A stretch of DNA of 64,000 bases from Xanthostigma xanthostigma. Taxonomy: Eukaryota; Arthropoda; Insecta; Raphidioptera; Raphidiidae. The notes under the pieces are model-generated. The model did not search any database. It was given only the letters and a program-made list of their open reading frames with translations, and was not told the origin of the DNA. Shown piece by piece: positions 24,021 to 34,939 of the stretch. The stretch is taken from assembly GCA_963575645.1 (NCBI GenBank), contig OY754467.1:32733108-32797107 (forward strand), read 5' to 3'. Both the position numbers and the translations under genes were made by a program. Numbering within the stretch: position 1 is the stretch's first letter; every line of letters begins with the position of its first letter.

Positions 24021-24240
24021 AACTTTATTTTTTTCGTTTTACGTTGCGGTCACGTATTAGAATCATCTTCATAATTGTAAAACTAAGAGATATAAAAATA
24101 ATTTTTAAATATTAGTTTTCCAATGTACATTTTTACTATTATCTTATTTTACTTACTAATATTTAAAAATTATTTTTATATCGTAGTTTTATGGTTCTGA
24201 AGATGATTCTAATCCAGGCCGAAACGTAAAAAAAATAAAG
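24021..24240. repeat. GAAACGT inverted-hairpin repeat, 24-kb copy
   Basis: Arms of about 90 bp face each other. The left runs from AACTTTATTTTTTTCGTTTT through AGAATCATCTTC. The right runs from GAAGATGATTCTAATCCAGG to CGAAACGTAAAAAAAATAAAG. The loop is about 40 bp. The right arm carries the GAAGATGATxCxAATCCxGG/CGAAACG pattern also seen at 17.1 kb. In the intron of a transcribed gene it would form a long RNA hairpin. Confidence 0.7.
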
Positions 24241-25206
24241 TCTTAAAAATTACTCGAGCGTTTTTATTTATCTAAATAATAAAATCAGACGTTAACAAAT
24301 AATTAAATAGTAGTCTATGTATCCCGTACGTAAATGAAGATATTATACGAGTAAGTATAACAATATGTTAAAACGAGCTAGTAGTAAGTTTTAACAGTCA
24401 GTATCATTACGAACACGATACATACTGCATTTTTTTGCACGTACCTCCTATTAAATAGCTGATTTTCACATCATAATAAGCTTGTCTCTGTTGCTCATAT
24501 GAATTTAAATGGCAACTGACAGACATATTACTATTGGACTGGTAAAATTGCGTTACTTATGTTTTAATTCAATGAACCAGTGCGAAATGGGCTATTTTAC
24601 AATCACTACACAGTCATGAAAAGCAGTTATTTTATAGGTGGTCGCACAAAAAAAAAATTATGGTGGGTTTCTTGATGTACGCTACCAGTAGATTAAGAGT
24701 ACCTTCTATAATCTAAGTAATCCTGTGGTATATTATTTAACAAATGTAAAAATTCGCTGCCCTGTTTTTGTGTTTTAATTTTATTCACATAACATAATTA
24801 AAAAAATTAATACAAAAACTGCTCTGTTCATTTAGCTTATGATGAAAGCATTGTCAGAAAATCTGAATTGACACTGACCTTAGGTTGTGATTATTTAATA
24901 ACAGTTTTTATACAATAATATATGTAGGAACCTAGTTTAATATCATTGTCAAATGTAGAGCACTCACAGAAAAATAAACGTTCATAGAAATGTTGTTTAA
25001 AAAAAATGTATAATTTTAATTGATCAATTTTTTGAGCTCAACGCTTACTTAATGAAATTTATACAAATCAAAAAGAAATATCGATTATTCACAATATTAT
25101 CATTACCTGCCTTTGAAATGTTTCCTGGCGTACTTCATACTCCATTTATCTATTTGAGGAGAGATATGCCAGATATGCTAAAAAAATTTAAGGCAGGCAA
25201 CGATAA

Positions 25207-25510
25207 TCTCTATACTAATATATAAAGCTGAAGAGTTTGTTTGTTTGTTCGGTTGAACGCGCTAATCTCAGGAACTACTACTTCGAATTGAAAAATTTTT
25301 GTTTGTTGGATAGCCCATTTATCGAGGAAGACTATAGGCTATATAATATCACGCTACGACCAAAAATGTTGCAAAATGTAACTCAAAATTTGTCCGTCTG
25401 ACAAAAACTTTTGAACGGTAACTCCGATCATCATGAAATTTGGACACAATATTCATCTCGGTTAACTAAGATGAATGTGCGTACTTATGTCCGGGCGGAA
25501 CCGATAATTG
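25207..25510 (+). mobile_element. Helitron family 1, 3' end degraded
   Basis: It starts TCTCTATACTAATATATAAA after a host A and carries GAACGCGCTAATCTCAGGAA and TGAAATTTGGACACAATATT. The terminal hairpin region is reduced to CCGGGCGGAACCGATAAT, without the CCCGGGTG part or a clear CTAG. It is nested in intron 1 and lacks the tRNA-like segment. Confidence 0.8.
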
Positions 25511-26823
25511 TAAATAAATGATATTTCTCTACTTTCATTAAGCGGGTGGTGTTGAGACGTTTTTGAGATACTGACAAAAAAAAGATAAAAAATCAAAATA
25601 TTCTGTCAGTGATTTGATATTTTCCACAATACTATCGGTTAGAATCACTAAAAAAATTTAGTTCCGTTATCTGATGAACTTTTTCTATCGTCCGAGCTTG
25701 AACAACTATACCAAAATACCTCCAGAGATTAAAGTAGCAAAGATGTCAAAATTTAAGTAATATTACAAAAACATTCTAATATCTCTGCCACATGCCGCCC
25801 CTTAATATGAACTACATTTTCAACAGAAACTCACGAACATTAATTTAAGTTAATATTTCTCCAGAATTTTCTCTTCAAATGTATTATAATCAAAAAACAC
25901 TAAATTGCTTTCATCTAAAATTTAAATTACAATTTTTATCTTGTTGTCCGTGAAAGAAAGGTACAAGCAAGGCAAATATAATTAATAATTCATTAAGAAA
26001 AATAACTAGTGTAGAAAGATATTTCCTTTATATAAAAAAGTGGTATAGTATAATCATATAATTTTCATTTAACCTAGATTTCAGCAAGTTCAAATTAATG
26101 GCTATACCATATACTTCAAATCATTAGAATTATCACGTTAACCCGAATTTTAAAAATAAAGATATATCCGGTTAATCATAACTTTTATATAGCTGTCTAA
26201 ACAACTTGATAGTAATAATATTATTTTTGTACAGGATGTTTGAGAAACATAACAGGGTCACAGTCACGTAGAACGTAAGTTCCGTAAGGTCCCCCGCACA
26301 CGGGTACGACTGTTTTACAATTTGAATTTTAAACCGGTTCCCGATGAGATCCTTTCGCACGTAAGAGAATAGGAGAGCCGCACATGGGTCGACAAAACCG
26401 TGTTTGCAGGTCGAATAGCCGTTGAATTATTTCCCCTTTAACGTTACAGAAATTTTCAGACAAGTCGTTAAAGAAGTTTCACTTCAAGAAAATTAATATT
26501 AGATTTTTTCGAGTCGAAACTTATAAATCGCATTTTTTTCGTTAATAAAAAAACTTCTTTATGTTTTGAACACTTTGTAATTACAACCAAAGACGAGGTA
26601 GCTTGTTACGCTTGAAGTGATTAGTTATTAATGAAATGCTTAAACTCTGAATTAATTATGTTGTTAACTTGCTATTATGATAACTAAAATACATATTATT
26701 AATTAATAGATCATCTTTAAGATACTCCGTCTAAAAAAATAAAGGATGTGAAATTCTACGTTTTTAAACATCTAATTTGCACGGATTTTTCACTCGGCAC
26801 TTGGTAGAACATGATTAATAACA

Positions 26824-27012
26824 AATAGTAAAAACAAAAAACACGTGAAAATTCTACAAAATATTTTCTCTTCTCAACGAGCGTTTCAAGTCCATCATCA
26901 GGAGTACAGACATATGTATATGTATATATCTGTACTCCTGATGATGGACTTGAAACGATCGTTGAGAAGAGAAAATATTTTGTAGAATTTTCACGTGTTT
27001 TTTGTTTTTAAT
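26824..27012. repeat. GAAACG inverted-hairpin repeat, 27-kb copy
   Basis: Arms of about 88 bp are nearly identical in reverse complement. The right arm reads TGTACTCCTGATGATGGACT, TGAAACGATCGTTGAGAAGA and on to CACGTGTTTTTTGTTTTTA. The loop is about 15-20 bp of TATA-rich sequence. It is the best preserved of the hairpins and lies in intron 1. The left arm extends into ACTCGGCACTTGGTAGAAC, which also follows the right arm of the 16.4-kb copy. Confidence 0.8.
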
Positions 27013-28724
27013 ATTTTTAAATATCTTTTTGGTGAAATAATTGTTAGATTTTTCCCTCCGGAAAGCATGCTTCCAAAATGTTTGCTTGTCTGTCGGTCTG
27101 TTTTTATTAATGCTACTCGGGGTAAGATAAAGTTTAAGTCAAAACTAATAATAAAAACCGCGGGTAACGGCTCTTGCTTAAGAGAACAGAAAATTAATTT
27201 ATAAGAACGAAATTTTATAAACAGTTAAATTAGAAAATGATACGTTTACATAAAACACTTAAAAGCGAGATCCTTTCCAGATTTTAATGACGTCGAATAA
27301 AGATTGTGGTAGGGAGGCAGAGAAGCCATGTGCATATGCGATTGTTTAATATGTATGTCAAGAGATTCCGTATGTAAACAGTAGCTTGATTGGTTAATTT
27401 ATTTACAAAACTATATAATAATCGCTTTACTAAAACACACAGTTTTACTATGCAAACAGTACGTGCAAATGTGCTTATTATATGTTACAAAAGAATGACG
27501 TTAAAAAAAAAGATTTGAAATGCGCGTAGCTATATCGATTAATCATATACTTTTATTTGTATAATAAACTCGCCATCGAACCATTAGGGTGCAAGGCTAT
27601 ATTTTTGTCTTCGTAAAAAGAGACCCAGCTATATTTTCAATACGCTTTGTTGCCTTCACTGACCGCACATTGAGTAAATAGACTAAGATTTCGAGGTTTG
27701 AGATTTTTTGAAAAAAATAATTTTTAATAAAAATTTTAACATCTTTTTTTTATATTTCGCACATTTCGTTGATAGAAAAATTAATCGGAAGTTATGTAAT
27801 TTCACATTCAGCTTTTATTATAATTTTCAATAGATTTTGCCTTGATTAAAAATAATTATTGTTAAACTTGATAAATAATTATATATACATCGCCTCATCT
27901 ACTATATAAAAATAATCTTGAGAATGCAGTCGTAACTTAATTCATTCTGAGGTCAATCATTAAATCAAGTTAATATTATGATTTGAAATAAAATTGATTA
28001 AAAAAACCAAAATTTTAATAACTTGCAATCTATTTAAAGTTATCAATAACATAATTTTGGTAACGGACAGTTTTCGTTGCTAACAATTACTGCTGAATTG
28101 ATTTTGATCGCATTTATTAGTTTCACTTTACAACACTAGTGTTAAATAGGCCATTTTGTAACCGCTATACAAGCATGAAAAGCATCTATTTTGTAAGAGA
28201 GTGTGCGAGAAATATATTATAAATATATTTACCGACCTTATTTGCTTATTATTTTTGAATGGTGTTTCTAATATCGCCAATTCAAGTTTAATTTTATCCA
28301 TTTTCGTGCTGATAAAAGCGTGAAGAAGAAGAATTCCTCATCGGATCTTCGATAGAACTTTCTTTGTATTGTTTTTGAACAAAACACGGTTACTGCCACG
28401 AACGCTGTAATTTATATAATTCACTTAATCACAAAGTCTGTTAGGAAATGCATGTCATTCATAGTCACACACCGGTTGTTAACTTGTCATAGTCACAACA
28501 TTAACGGACGCACAAATGTAAATCCGCGAGACATTTTAGCATTCATAAATCAAGTATCAAACACTTATTTACAGCATTTGCGTTTCGATTATGCAATGCA
28601 ATATTTCAAACACAAACTGTCAAATATTACGTATCTTTAAACATTGTATTGATTTCTTTGTATTCGACTAAATTATTAAATAATATACTTTATTCAGTGA
28701 TTGATTGTAATTATTTATTTGCAG

Positions 28725-29636
28725 CTCATAGTGGGATTCGTGCTAGCTGGCCTAGCATGCAGCACTCCAGTACCAGATGCTGCAAGGGACAAGCGTGGCC
28801 TTGACAGCTACGGACCACCGGACCACGACGACCATCATCATCATCAACCCGAGGGCGAGTGGAAAAAGAAACTTGTCTGGAAAGATGAGTGGGTCAAAGT
28901 CTGGAAGCCTGCCAAAAAACTAGTCTGGAAGACAGTATGGAAAAAGGTCCAAGTACCAGCCTGGAAAGAAATACAAGTTCCCGTGTGGAAAGAAATACAA
29001 GTACCAGCGTGGAAAACTATCCAAAAACCGGTGTGGATAGAGAAACAAGTTCCTGCATGGAAGGAAATCCAAGTGCCGGCGTGGAAGAAAGTATGGAAAC
29101 CGGTGTGGAAAGAAATCCAAGTTCCAGTCTGGAAAGAGATCCAAGTTCCTGAATGGAAGAAGAGCTACGTTCCAGAATGGGTAAAGGTAGGAGTTCCGGG
29201 CGAACATTACCTCGGCAAAGATCATCACGGTTACGAAGTAACTGCTCACGATTTGTGGAAAAAGAAACTTATTTGGAAACCTGTATGGAAGAAGGTGTGG
29301 AGAACTGAAAAGAAACAAGAGTGGCACACAGAAAAGAAATTGGAATGGAAAGAAGAATGGAAACAGATTTGGAAAACAGAAAAGAAACAAATCTGGGTGC
29401 CGAAGAAAGAACAGATCTGGAAATCTGAAGAAGTGCAAATTTGGAAGACAGTAAAGAAACAAGAATGGCACACCGAAAAGAAACAAATTTGGAAGGACGA
29501 ATGGAAACAGAGTTCAGTGCCGGAATGGAAAGAGTACAGTGTACAGGAATGGAAGAAGGTATCGAAACCAGTATGGGAAAATGTTTGGGTGCCAATTCAT
29601 CACGAGCACCATGAAGAACACCACGGATGGGATTGA
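28725..29636 (+). CDS. Exon 2 of Trp/Lys-rich repetitive secreted protein (main coding exon)
   Basis: This exon encodes 303 residues and gives a 310-residue protein when joined to exon 1. Order: rest of the signal peptide (likely cut after ACS), a short pro-like stretch with KR, a DHDDHHHH cluster, Trp block 1, a spacer near GEHYLGKDHHGYEVTAHD, Trp block 2, and a His-rich tail HHEHHEEHHGWD. Block 1 is built on VPAWKEIQ octads. Block 2 is built on WKTEKKQI-like octads. Thirty-six Trp residues lie in the exon, spaced 4 or 8 apart except at block starts. Each block opens WKKKL(V/I)WK, pointing to an internal duplication. Mature Cys is absent. Composition suggests an extracellular structural or cuticle-matrix protein; I cannot name a characterised family. 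An upstream in-frame ATG at 28701 lies in intron sequence before the acceptor. Antisense open frames here are shadows of the repeat. Confidence 0.85.
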   Translation, partial: LIVGFVLAGLACSTPVPDAARDKRGLDSYGPPDHDDHHHHQPEGEWKKKLVWKDEWVKVWKPAKKLVWKTVWKKVQVPAWKEIQVPVWKEIQVPAWKTIQKPVWIEKQVPAWKEIQVPAWKKVWKPVWKEIQVPVWKEIQVPEWKKSYVPEWVKVGVPGEHYLGKDHHGYEVTAHDLWKKKLIWKPVWKKVWRTEKKQEWHTEKKLEWKEEWKQIWKTEKKQIWVPKKEQIWKSEEVQIWKTVKKQEWHTEKKQIWKDEWKQSSVPEWKEYSVQEWKKVSKPVWENVWVPIHHEHHEEHHGWD

Positions 29637-29911
29637 ATTATGAAAGAGATGTAGTTTGGATTATAATTCTGAGTGCATGTGCGCGAACGAACGAGTCAGT
29701 AGACAGTTGGTGGGTGGCCATCTTGCCATTATCGATCTTTTGTAAATAGCTTTTGTTTCTGATCACCATCTCTGTTCCAGTACAAATTGTTGTCCAACCA
29801 CATTAAACGATTGTTTTAAATCATTATTAAAAATTAGAAAAATCTTAAACAGAAGAACGTATCAACAAAAAGCATGCAACTCGAACTTACAGAGTTCAGA
29901 TATAATTTAGA

Positions 29912-29917
29912 AATAAA
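29912..29917 (+). terminator. Candidate polyadenylation signal
   Basis: AATAAA lies about 275 bases after the stop codon of the Trp/Lys-rich gene. Other AATAAA strings occur later (for example near 30125), so the exact site is uncertain. Confidence 0.4.
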
Positions 29918-31734
29918 TTTGGGTTAAAACAAGAAAATCTCAGAGTCGATTTGTAATGATATTTATCAATCGTAGATTGCTCTAAGGGAAAAACATTTAT
30001 TTTATAATTTTCCCCATGATTAAAGATTTATTTTAGTAAAAAAAATAATTTTCAGATATACAATTTACTAAACATAATATAATCTGAATTTTGTTATAAT
30101 ATTGAAACAATCGTTCGATATAAATAAATGATTATAAAGTTGCACAATTACCATATTTAATAAAATTGCATGACTTTTCAATCAACGTGGACAGCAATAA
30201 GTAATTATTCAAAACACCACATCATTCGAAACAGGATCTTTTTTAATTGATGTTATCTTACAAAAAAATGGTACCTATGCATTTCTTTCAGAAGCCAAAA
30301 CAATTTGATAATTATAAATAAAAATATTTATCGTTTTTGGTGTGATGTTTTGAATTAACTGTAATCCGTCATCCATTTTATGTTGAATGTATAAGACATT
30401 TTTTACTCTTGTGTGCTGATATTAATTGTTATATAATTATTTTGTTTTATATTCTTAGTTGTGTATATAAATACAATTTTATAAGAAAATAGCAGTGTCT
30501 TTTTTATAACAACCAAACATTTCACCAAGTACTTAATCCATCTTTGGAAGCACAAATACTCCTTTGATGATGAGTTAATAGTCCGAAACAATCTGAGCGA
30601 AATCTATGTACTAGCGTCAACTCCTTGTATTACTCTGATGGGAAAATACATAAACATTGTCTGCAGACTTTAATTATGAAATACTAATTTATTTATATAA
30701 TAACGATTATGCTAATGGTTTTGTATCAGTCAAAATGTTAATTGTTTGCTGAACACTAAATTAGTTGCAGAAAAAACAAATATTGCCATTTTAAAATACA
30801 AAAGATACTTTCCAATTTACGTAACGAAACTTGTTATTGAAAATAAAGCATTGTTAAGTAGAAGCAATTATTGAAATTTTGTCTAATCGACAAAGTGCTA
30901 TGCACGTTTAAAAATAATTGAATTTTAAAAGATAATTATTATATCATATTTAATTAGAAACCAGGAGCTTATTTAATAACAATTAGTTTTAACCATTTTC
31001 CATAATACTAAATTAAAAAATTTTAAATACGTGAAACTTTTCAAGAATAAAAAAAAATCGAAGAAAAATTAGTTTTTACTTATAATGAAAATCTTTTTCC
31101 TATTAAAAATATAACTAATTGGCGTATGAGGCCATTATCATTTATCATTAGAATATAATTCATGATTACATACTATAGAGAGGAGAAGATTGCAAATTAT
31201 AGACGCTCGACAACTGAAGTTATATATTTTATGTTAAGATATACAATATACACAAATCAAACCTAAAATTACAAAATATTGATCAACATCAAATCTAAAT
31301 TTAATATCAAATCTGTAAGTATAGTGTCATAAATAAAACAAAGAAAATAATATGTTGTTTACATTTTTTTACATATTATGTAGGTAGGTATAGGTATAAG
31401 TTCACAGTAAAATATATTATAAAAACACTGTTAAAAAATCAGCATGTGAGCCGATAAGTGATTACCAAGGTATTACAAAATCGAACCATAAATGAAAATC
31501 AAAGGAATGCCGTTGTTTAATAATAAGAGGTACTTTCTCCATCGATTGCATAATAATTCAATCAGGTTCTTCATCCAAAGTTCATCTCTGATGCGATACA
31601 GAACTAGTCTAATCATAACCGAAATCACAGTCAGAGTCAACCATTCTATACATGACACCCATTTTACTGGTGCCAAAGTTTCAAATATGTGGATATTGAT
31701 TGATGCTTTTACCACAGTTACCATATTTACGATA
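29918..31734. other. Intergenic DNA downstream of the gene
   Basis: Very AT-rich with no recognised gene. AAATTATAGACGCTCGACAA near 31195 recurs near 55935, with shorter matches at 35163 and 47538. Confidence 0.5.
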
Positions 31735-32296
31735 TAGTGGTCCCGCCCGGTTTCACCCGGGTGTAAAAGAACGAATGGGGAAGGAAGGAACATGAGTACA
31801 CACATTCATCTTAGTTTACCGAGATGAATGTTGTGTCCAAATTTCATGATGATCGGAGTTACCGTTCAAAAGTTTTTGTCGATAAAAAGCAGTATTTATA
31901 CTTTTTTTAACTAATAATTTTTTTAATAAAATTTAAATGTAAGCCTTAGAAGAAAGCAATGTAGAAAATAAAAAAAAATAAAAATATATTCGCCCAACGT
32001 AGGGCTCGAACTCACGACCCTGATATTGACAGTCGTGTGCTCTACCGATTGAGCTAGCCGGCATTGTATTCTGGCAACGCTAATTTGAGTATATTTAGTT
32101 AGTGCATTTCACCTGACTAGAAGCTTATTTTTGAGATACATTTTGTAACATTTTTCATTAATGCTCCGCTCCTAATGGTCGTAGCCTAAATGGGCTATCC
32201 AACAAAAAACATTTTTTTCAATTTAAACCAGTAGTTCCTGAGATTAGCGCGTTCAAACAAACAAACAAACTCTTTAGCTTTATATATTAGTATAGA
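31735..32296 (-). mobile_element. Helitron family 1, tRNA-bearing subfamily, intact-length copy
   Basis: Read on the minus strand it starts TCTATACTAATATATAAAGC after a host A at the 32296 side and ends with the CCCGGGTGAAACCGGGCGGG hairpin. The final CTAG is altered to CTATA-like sequence. It contains the tRNA-like segment at 31991-32063 and an uninterrupted version of the site where the 19-kb copy received its mariner element. Confidence 0.85.
31991..32063 (-). tRNA. tRNA-like segment inside Helitron (pseudo-tRNA, Lys-like body)
   Basis: Minus strand: GCCGGCTAGCTCAATCGGTA begins a tRNA-Lys(CTT)-like body that ends GAGCCCTACGTTGGGCG. The anticodon loop is CTGTCAA (GTC), as in the copy at 19972. 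The anticodon stem CACGA/TATCA no longer pairs. A and B boxes are well kept. It is unlikely to make a working tRNA, but could still recruit RNA polymerase III. Confidence 0.7.
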
Positions 32297-32477
32297 TATA
32301 TAAAGTATATAAAGTTTAGAAATAGCAAGGTTAGTAAAGTGCAGAGATTGCCGCATTCCATCTGACCAATCTGCATAAGTGCGGGAATGACGTCAGCTGG
32401 CGGACCGTTTATATTTTTATCAACCTATAATGATACTGCCAAAAACGTCATTAATATTTAAGCAGGACTATGTAAAA

Positions 32478-32660
32478 ATATTTTTTGGAAAAAGTCTGTG
32501 CGTCTATATTTTGTCTGTTGCTTTGTGAGCACGATCCAAGTCAAACGGATGAGTGGATTGATACCAAATTTGGACAGGGTGTTTGATATGCAAATTTGAA
32601 AAGCCCTATTGTTTTTGGGGAAAGTCGGCGCATGCGCAAAAGAGATATATGCTATAACGT
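32478..32660 (+). repeat. Interspersed repeat K, copy 2
   Basis: It shares TTGGAAAAAGTCTGTGCGTC, CCCTATTGTTTTTGGGGAAA and CGGCGCATGCGCAAAAGAGA with the copies at 14.2, 40.6 and 53.0 kb. Confidence 0.6.
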
Positions 32661-32884
32661 TGTTTTTTATATAATAATTTTGCGGATGTATTATTTTTTT
32701 ATGCTTAATCATTTTTGATAAATTTTAATGAAGTCTAGCGTACCCCACGACGAAAGTATAGGTTATATAATTTATACTCTCCAGAATTTACATAGGACTG
32801 AAACCTAATATAAATATAATAAGATTTTATGCAAGTAATTAATAAGAAAAAAATCGCAGGTTTGTGGACAAAAGTTATATTTAT

Positions 32885-32945
32885 AATTGTACGACGTTTC
32901 GTCTATAAATTTAGACTTTTTCAAGTACAAATTGAAAATAATTTA
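32885..32945 (-). repeat. GAAACGTC-type repeat fragment
   Basis: On the minus strand ACTTGAAAAAGTCTAAATTT is followed by ATAGACGAAACGTCGTAC, a variant of the GAAACGTC motif seen in the hairpins at 24.2 and 56.9 kb. No partner arm was found nearby. The rest of 32661-33456 is gene-free AT-rich DNA. Confidence 0.4.
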
Positions 32946-33456
32946 AATAAACATTAATATTATTATTAATAACCATAGCAATTAACAAAAGTTAAGGTAC
33001 ATAAAATAAAAATATGGCAACAAGTTTATGTATAAATTTTTAAACAATAAAAATAAAAATTAAAAATTCGATGAACACGATATCTAATATATATTTTATG
33101 CAAGTCTAAAAAAACAATTTTTAGCGCGATGACATCTCTCTACAAAATCTGTGTATTACATTAACGTAAAAGTACATGTAGTGCCACTCATACGTGCTGG
33201 CCGTTAAGCATACCAACACAGCCGTTAATAACGGCGCAACGAAATACCGTTAGCAACGCCGCACCGTGTACAAACGGCCAATGACAGCATTTCACGATAT
33301 CAACATGTGTGGCGCTACTCGTTCCATAAATAAAAAACCTTTCATTTTGATGAATGCATTGCAATGAAAGTGTATGTTCTCTGTTGCAATGGTTGATTTT
33401 GTTTAATAAACATGAATTAATTAATTAATTGTTAGCAATTGAATACACTTCTTAAA

Positions 33457-34939
33457 CAGTGCTGGATTAACCTATAAGCAAAATAAGCAACTGCTTAGGG
33501 CATCATGTTTTAGGGGGCACAAAAAATAACGTGATCTACTGTGTAATAGTACGCCCCTGTACAGTAAATATGCCAATCCCGTCTCCTATAAAGCTCGGCC
33601 CACGGTTAATTAAAAGACCCGCTACATTACAACTGATATAAAACTGTATAAAAATGTCTAAGGACCGATTTTATAGACAGTCAAATTTTTAATGAGAGCG
33701 TTAATTGTAAAATTCAATTTTTCTTTAAAATTCTATGCTTTTTAACTTTTTTTCAACAAATTCTAATAGTCAGAGTGCCCGTCGGCAAAAATTTTATTGA
33801 TACATACTCTCCCCAAACTTTGTATATGGCTTCATTAGGCCTAGTCTGACACCTATTTCCTCTATGACTTTTCTTGATTTTGGGGCGTTTTCCCTATAAA
33901 GTTTCCTAAACATGTCGTTTTGACGACATGTAAAAATTTATACATACTGTTTGGTTTTTTAATTGGATAGCTTAAAAACTTCAACCAAAACGCTAAAATA
34001 ATGTTCTCTGACAAATAACATGAGCCATTTAAAATGTCTGACACCTCGAATATGTCGAAAAAACGACTATAAGAAAATTTATGAATAACCAGCTGATTTT
34101 CTCAGTATCTTATATTTGGACACTGCAAAATCAAATTGAATATTATGAAAATTTGATTTTGCAGTGTTCAAATATAAGACACTGAGAAAATCAGCTGGTT
34201 ATTGATATTTTTTTTAGAGTCATGAAATCGACAACTTTAACGCGTCAGACTGGAAAATAGGAAAACTATCCCCGTCAGACAATATGAAAATTTGATTTTG
34301 CAGTGTTCAAATATAAGATACTGAGAAAATCAGCTGGTTATTCATAAATTTTTTTATAGTCATGAAATCGACAACTTTGACGCGTCAGACTGGAAAATAG
34401 GAAAACTATCCCCGTCAGACAATATGAAAATTTGATTTTGTAGTGTTCAAATATAAGATACTGAGAAAATCAGCTGGTTATTCATAAATTTTCTTATAGT
34501 CGTTTTTTCGACATATTCGAGGTGTCAGACATTTTAAATGGCTCATGTTATTTGTCAGAGAACATTATTTTAGCGTTTTGGTTGAAGTTTTTAAGCTATC
34601 CAATTAAAAAACCAAACAGTATGTATAAATTTCTACATGTCGTCAAAACGACATGTTTAGGAAACTTTATAGGGAAAACGCCCCAAAATCAAGAAAAGTC
34701 ATAGAGGAAATAGGTGTCAGACTAGGCCTAATGAAGCCATATACAAAGTTTGGGGAGAGTATGTATCAATAAAATTTTTGCCGACGGGCACTCTGACTAT
34801 AAGGTTATGACATTCACAATTTAATTTTTTTTATAAACTTAACATGACAGAGACAGATAATATTAGAATTTTACTGTTAGAGATAAGAGCCCATAGGCAA
34901 GAAATGCTTTGGGCATCAAGGAGTCTTAATCCGGCACTG
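33457..34939. mobile_element. hAT-family element hosting a foldback element
   Basis: Ends CAGTGCTGGATTAAC and CTTAATCCGGCACTG are inverted repeats, flanked by a perfect 8-bp duplication TTCTTAAA (33449-33456 and 34940-34947). Subterminal AGGGCATCATG and GGGCATCAAGG resemble those of other CAGTGCTGGATTAA-type elements. About 1.03 kb of the interior is a second, nested foldback. No transposase frame remains. Confidence 0.9.
33769..34797. mobile_element. Long foldback element nested in the hAT copy
   Basis: Two arms of about 370 bp are near-perfect inverted copies. The left starts GTCAGAGTGCCCGTCGGC and the right ends GCCGACGGGCACTCTGAC, with TA on each side (33767-33768 and 34798-34799). The middle holds three direct units of about 140 bp starting near 34145, 34284 and 34424. 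GTCAGAC/GTCTGAC recurs throughout. The identical 60-codon frames on opposite strands (33862-34044 and 34522-34704) simply mirror the arms and are not genes. Confidence 0.8.

Larger units (their letters stand above)
22823..28724. other. Intron 1 of the Trp/Lys-rich protein gene, about 5.9 kb
   Basis: It begins GTTAGTGG and ends TTATTTATTTGCAG. It holds a family 1 Helitron (25207-25510), two long inverted-repeat hairpins (24021-24240 and 26824-27012) and otherwise AT-rich unique sequence. GC-richer text near 26280-26420 (GCACACGGG, GCCGCACATGGG) may be part of another element, but I could not define its ends. No other gene was recognised within it. Confidence 0.65.

Noticed and set aside
26915-26970. 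Hammerhead ribozyme suggested by CTGATGA...GAAAC near the hairpin
   Set aside because: The stretch between CTGATGA and GAAAC is only about seven bases and cannot form stem II, and no proper stem III or cleavage site follows.
28701-28724. ATG at 28701 as the true start of the large frame
   Set aside because: It lies in a typical intron 3' end directly before the TTATTTGCAG acceptor. The alternative exon 1 gives a better signal peptide and a full promoter.
28889-29595. Several long open frames on the other strand and in the +2 frame across the Trp/Lys-rich exon
   Set aside because: They arise from the 24-base repeat structure of the real frame (tgg aaa gaa and similar). None has a signal peptide, splice context or sensible composition.
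33862-34704. Two identical 60-residue proteins on opposite strands
   Set aside because: They are mirror copies produced by the arms of one foldback element.
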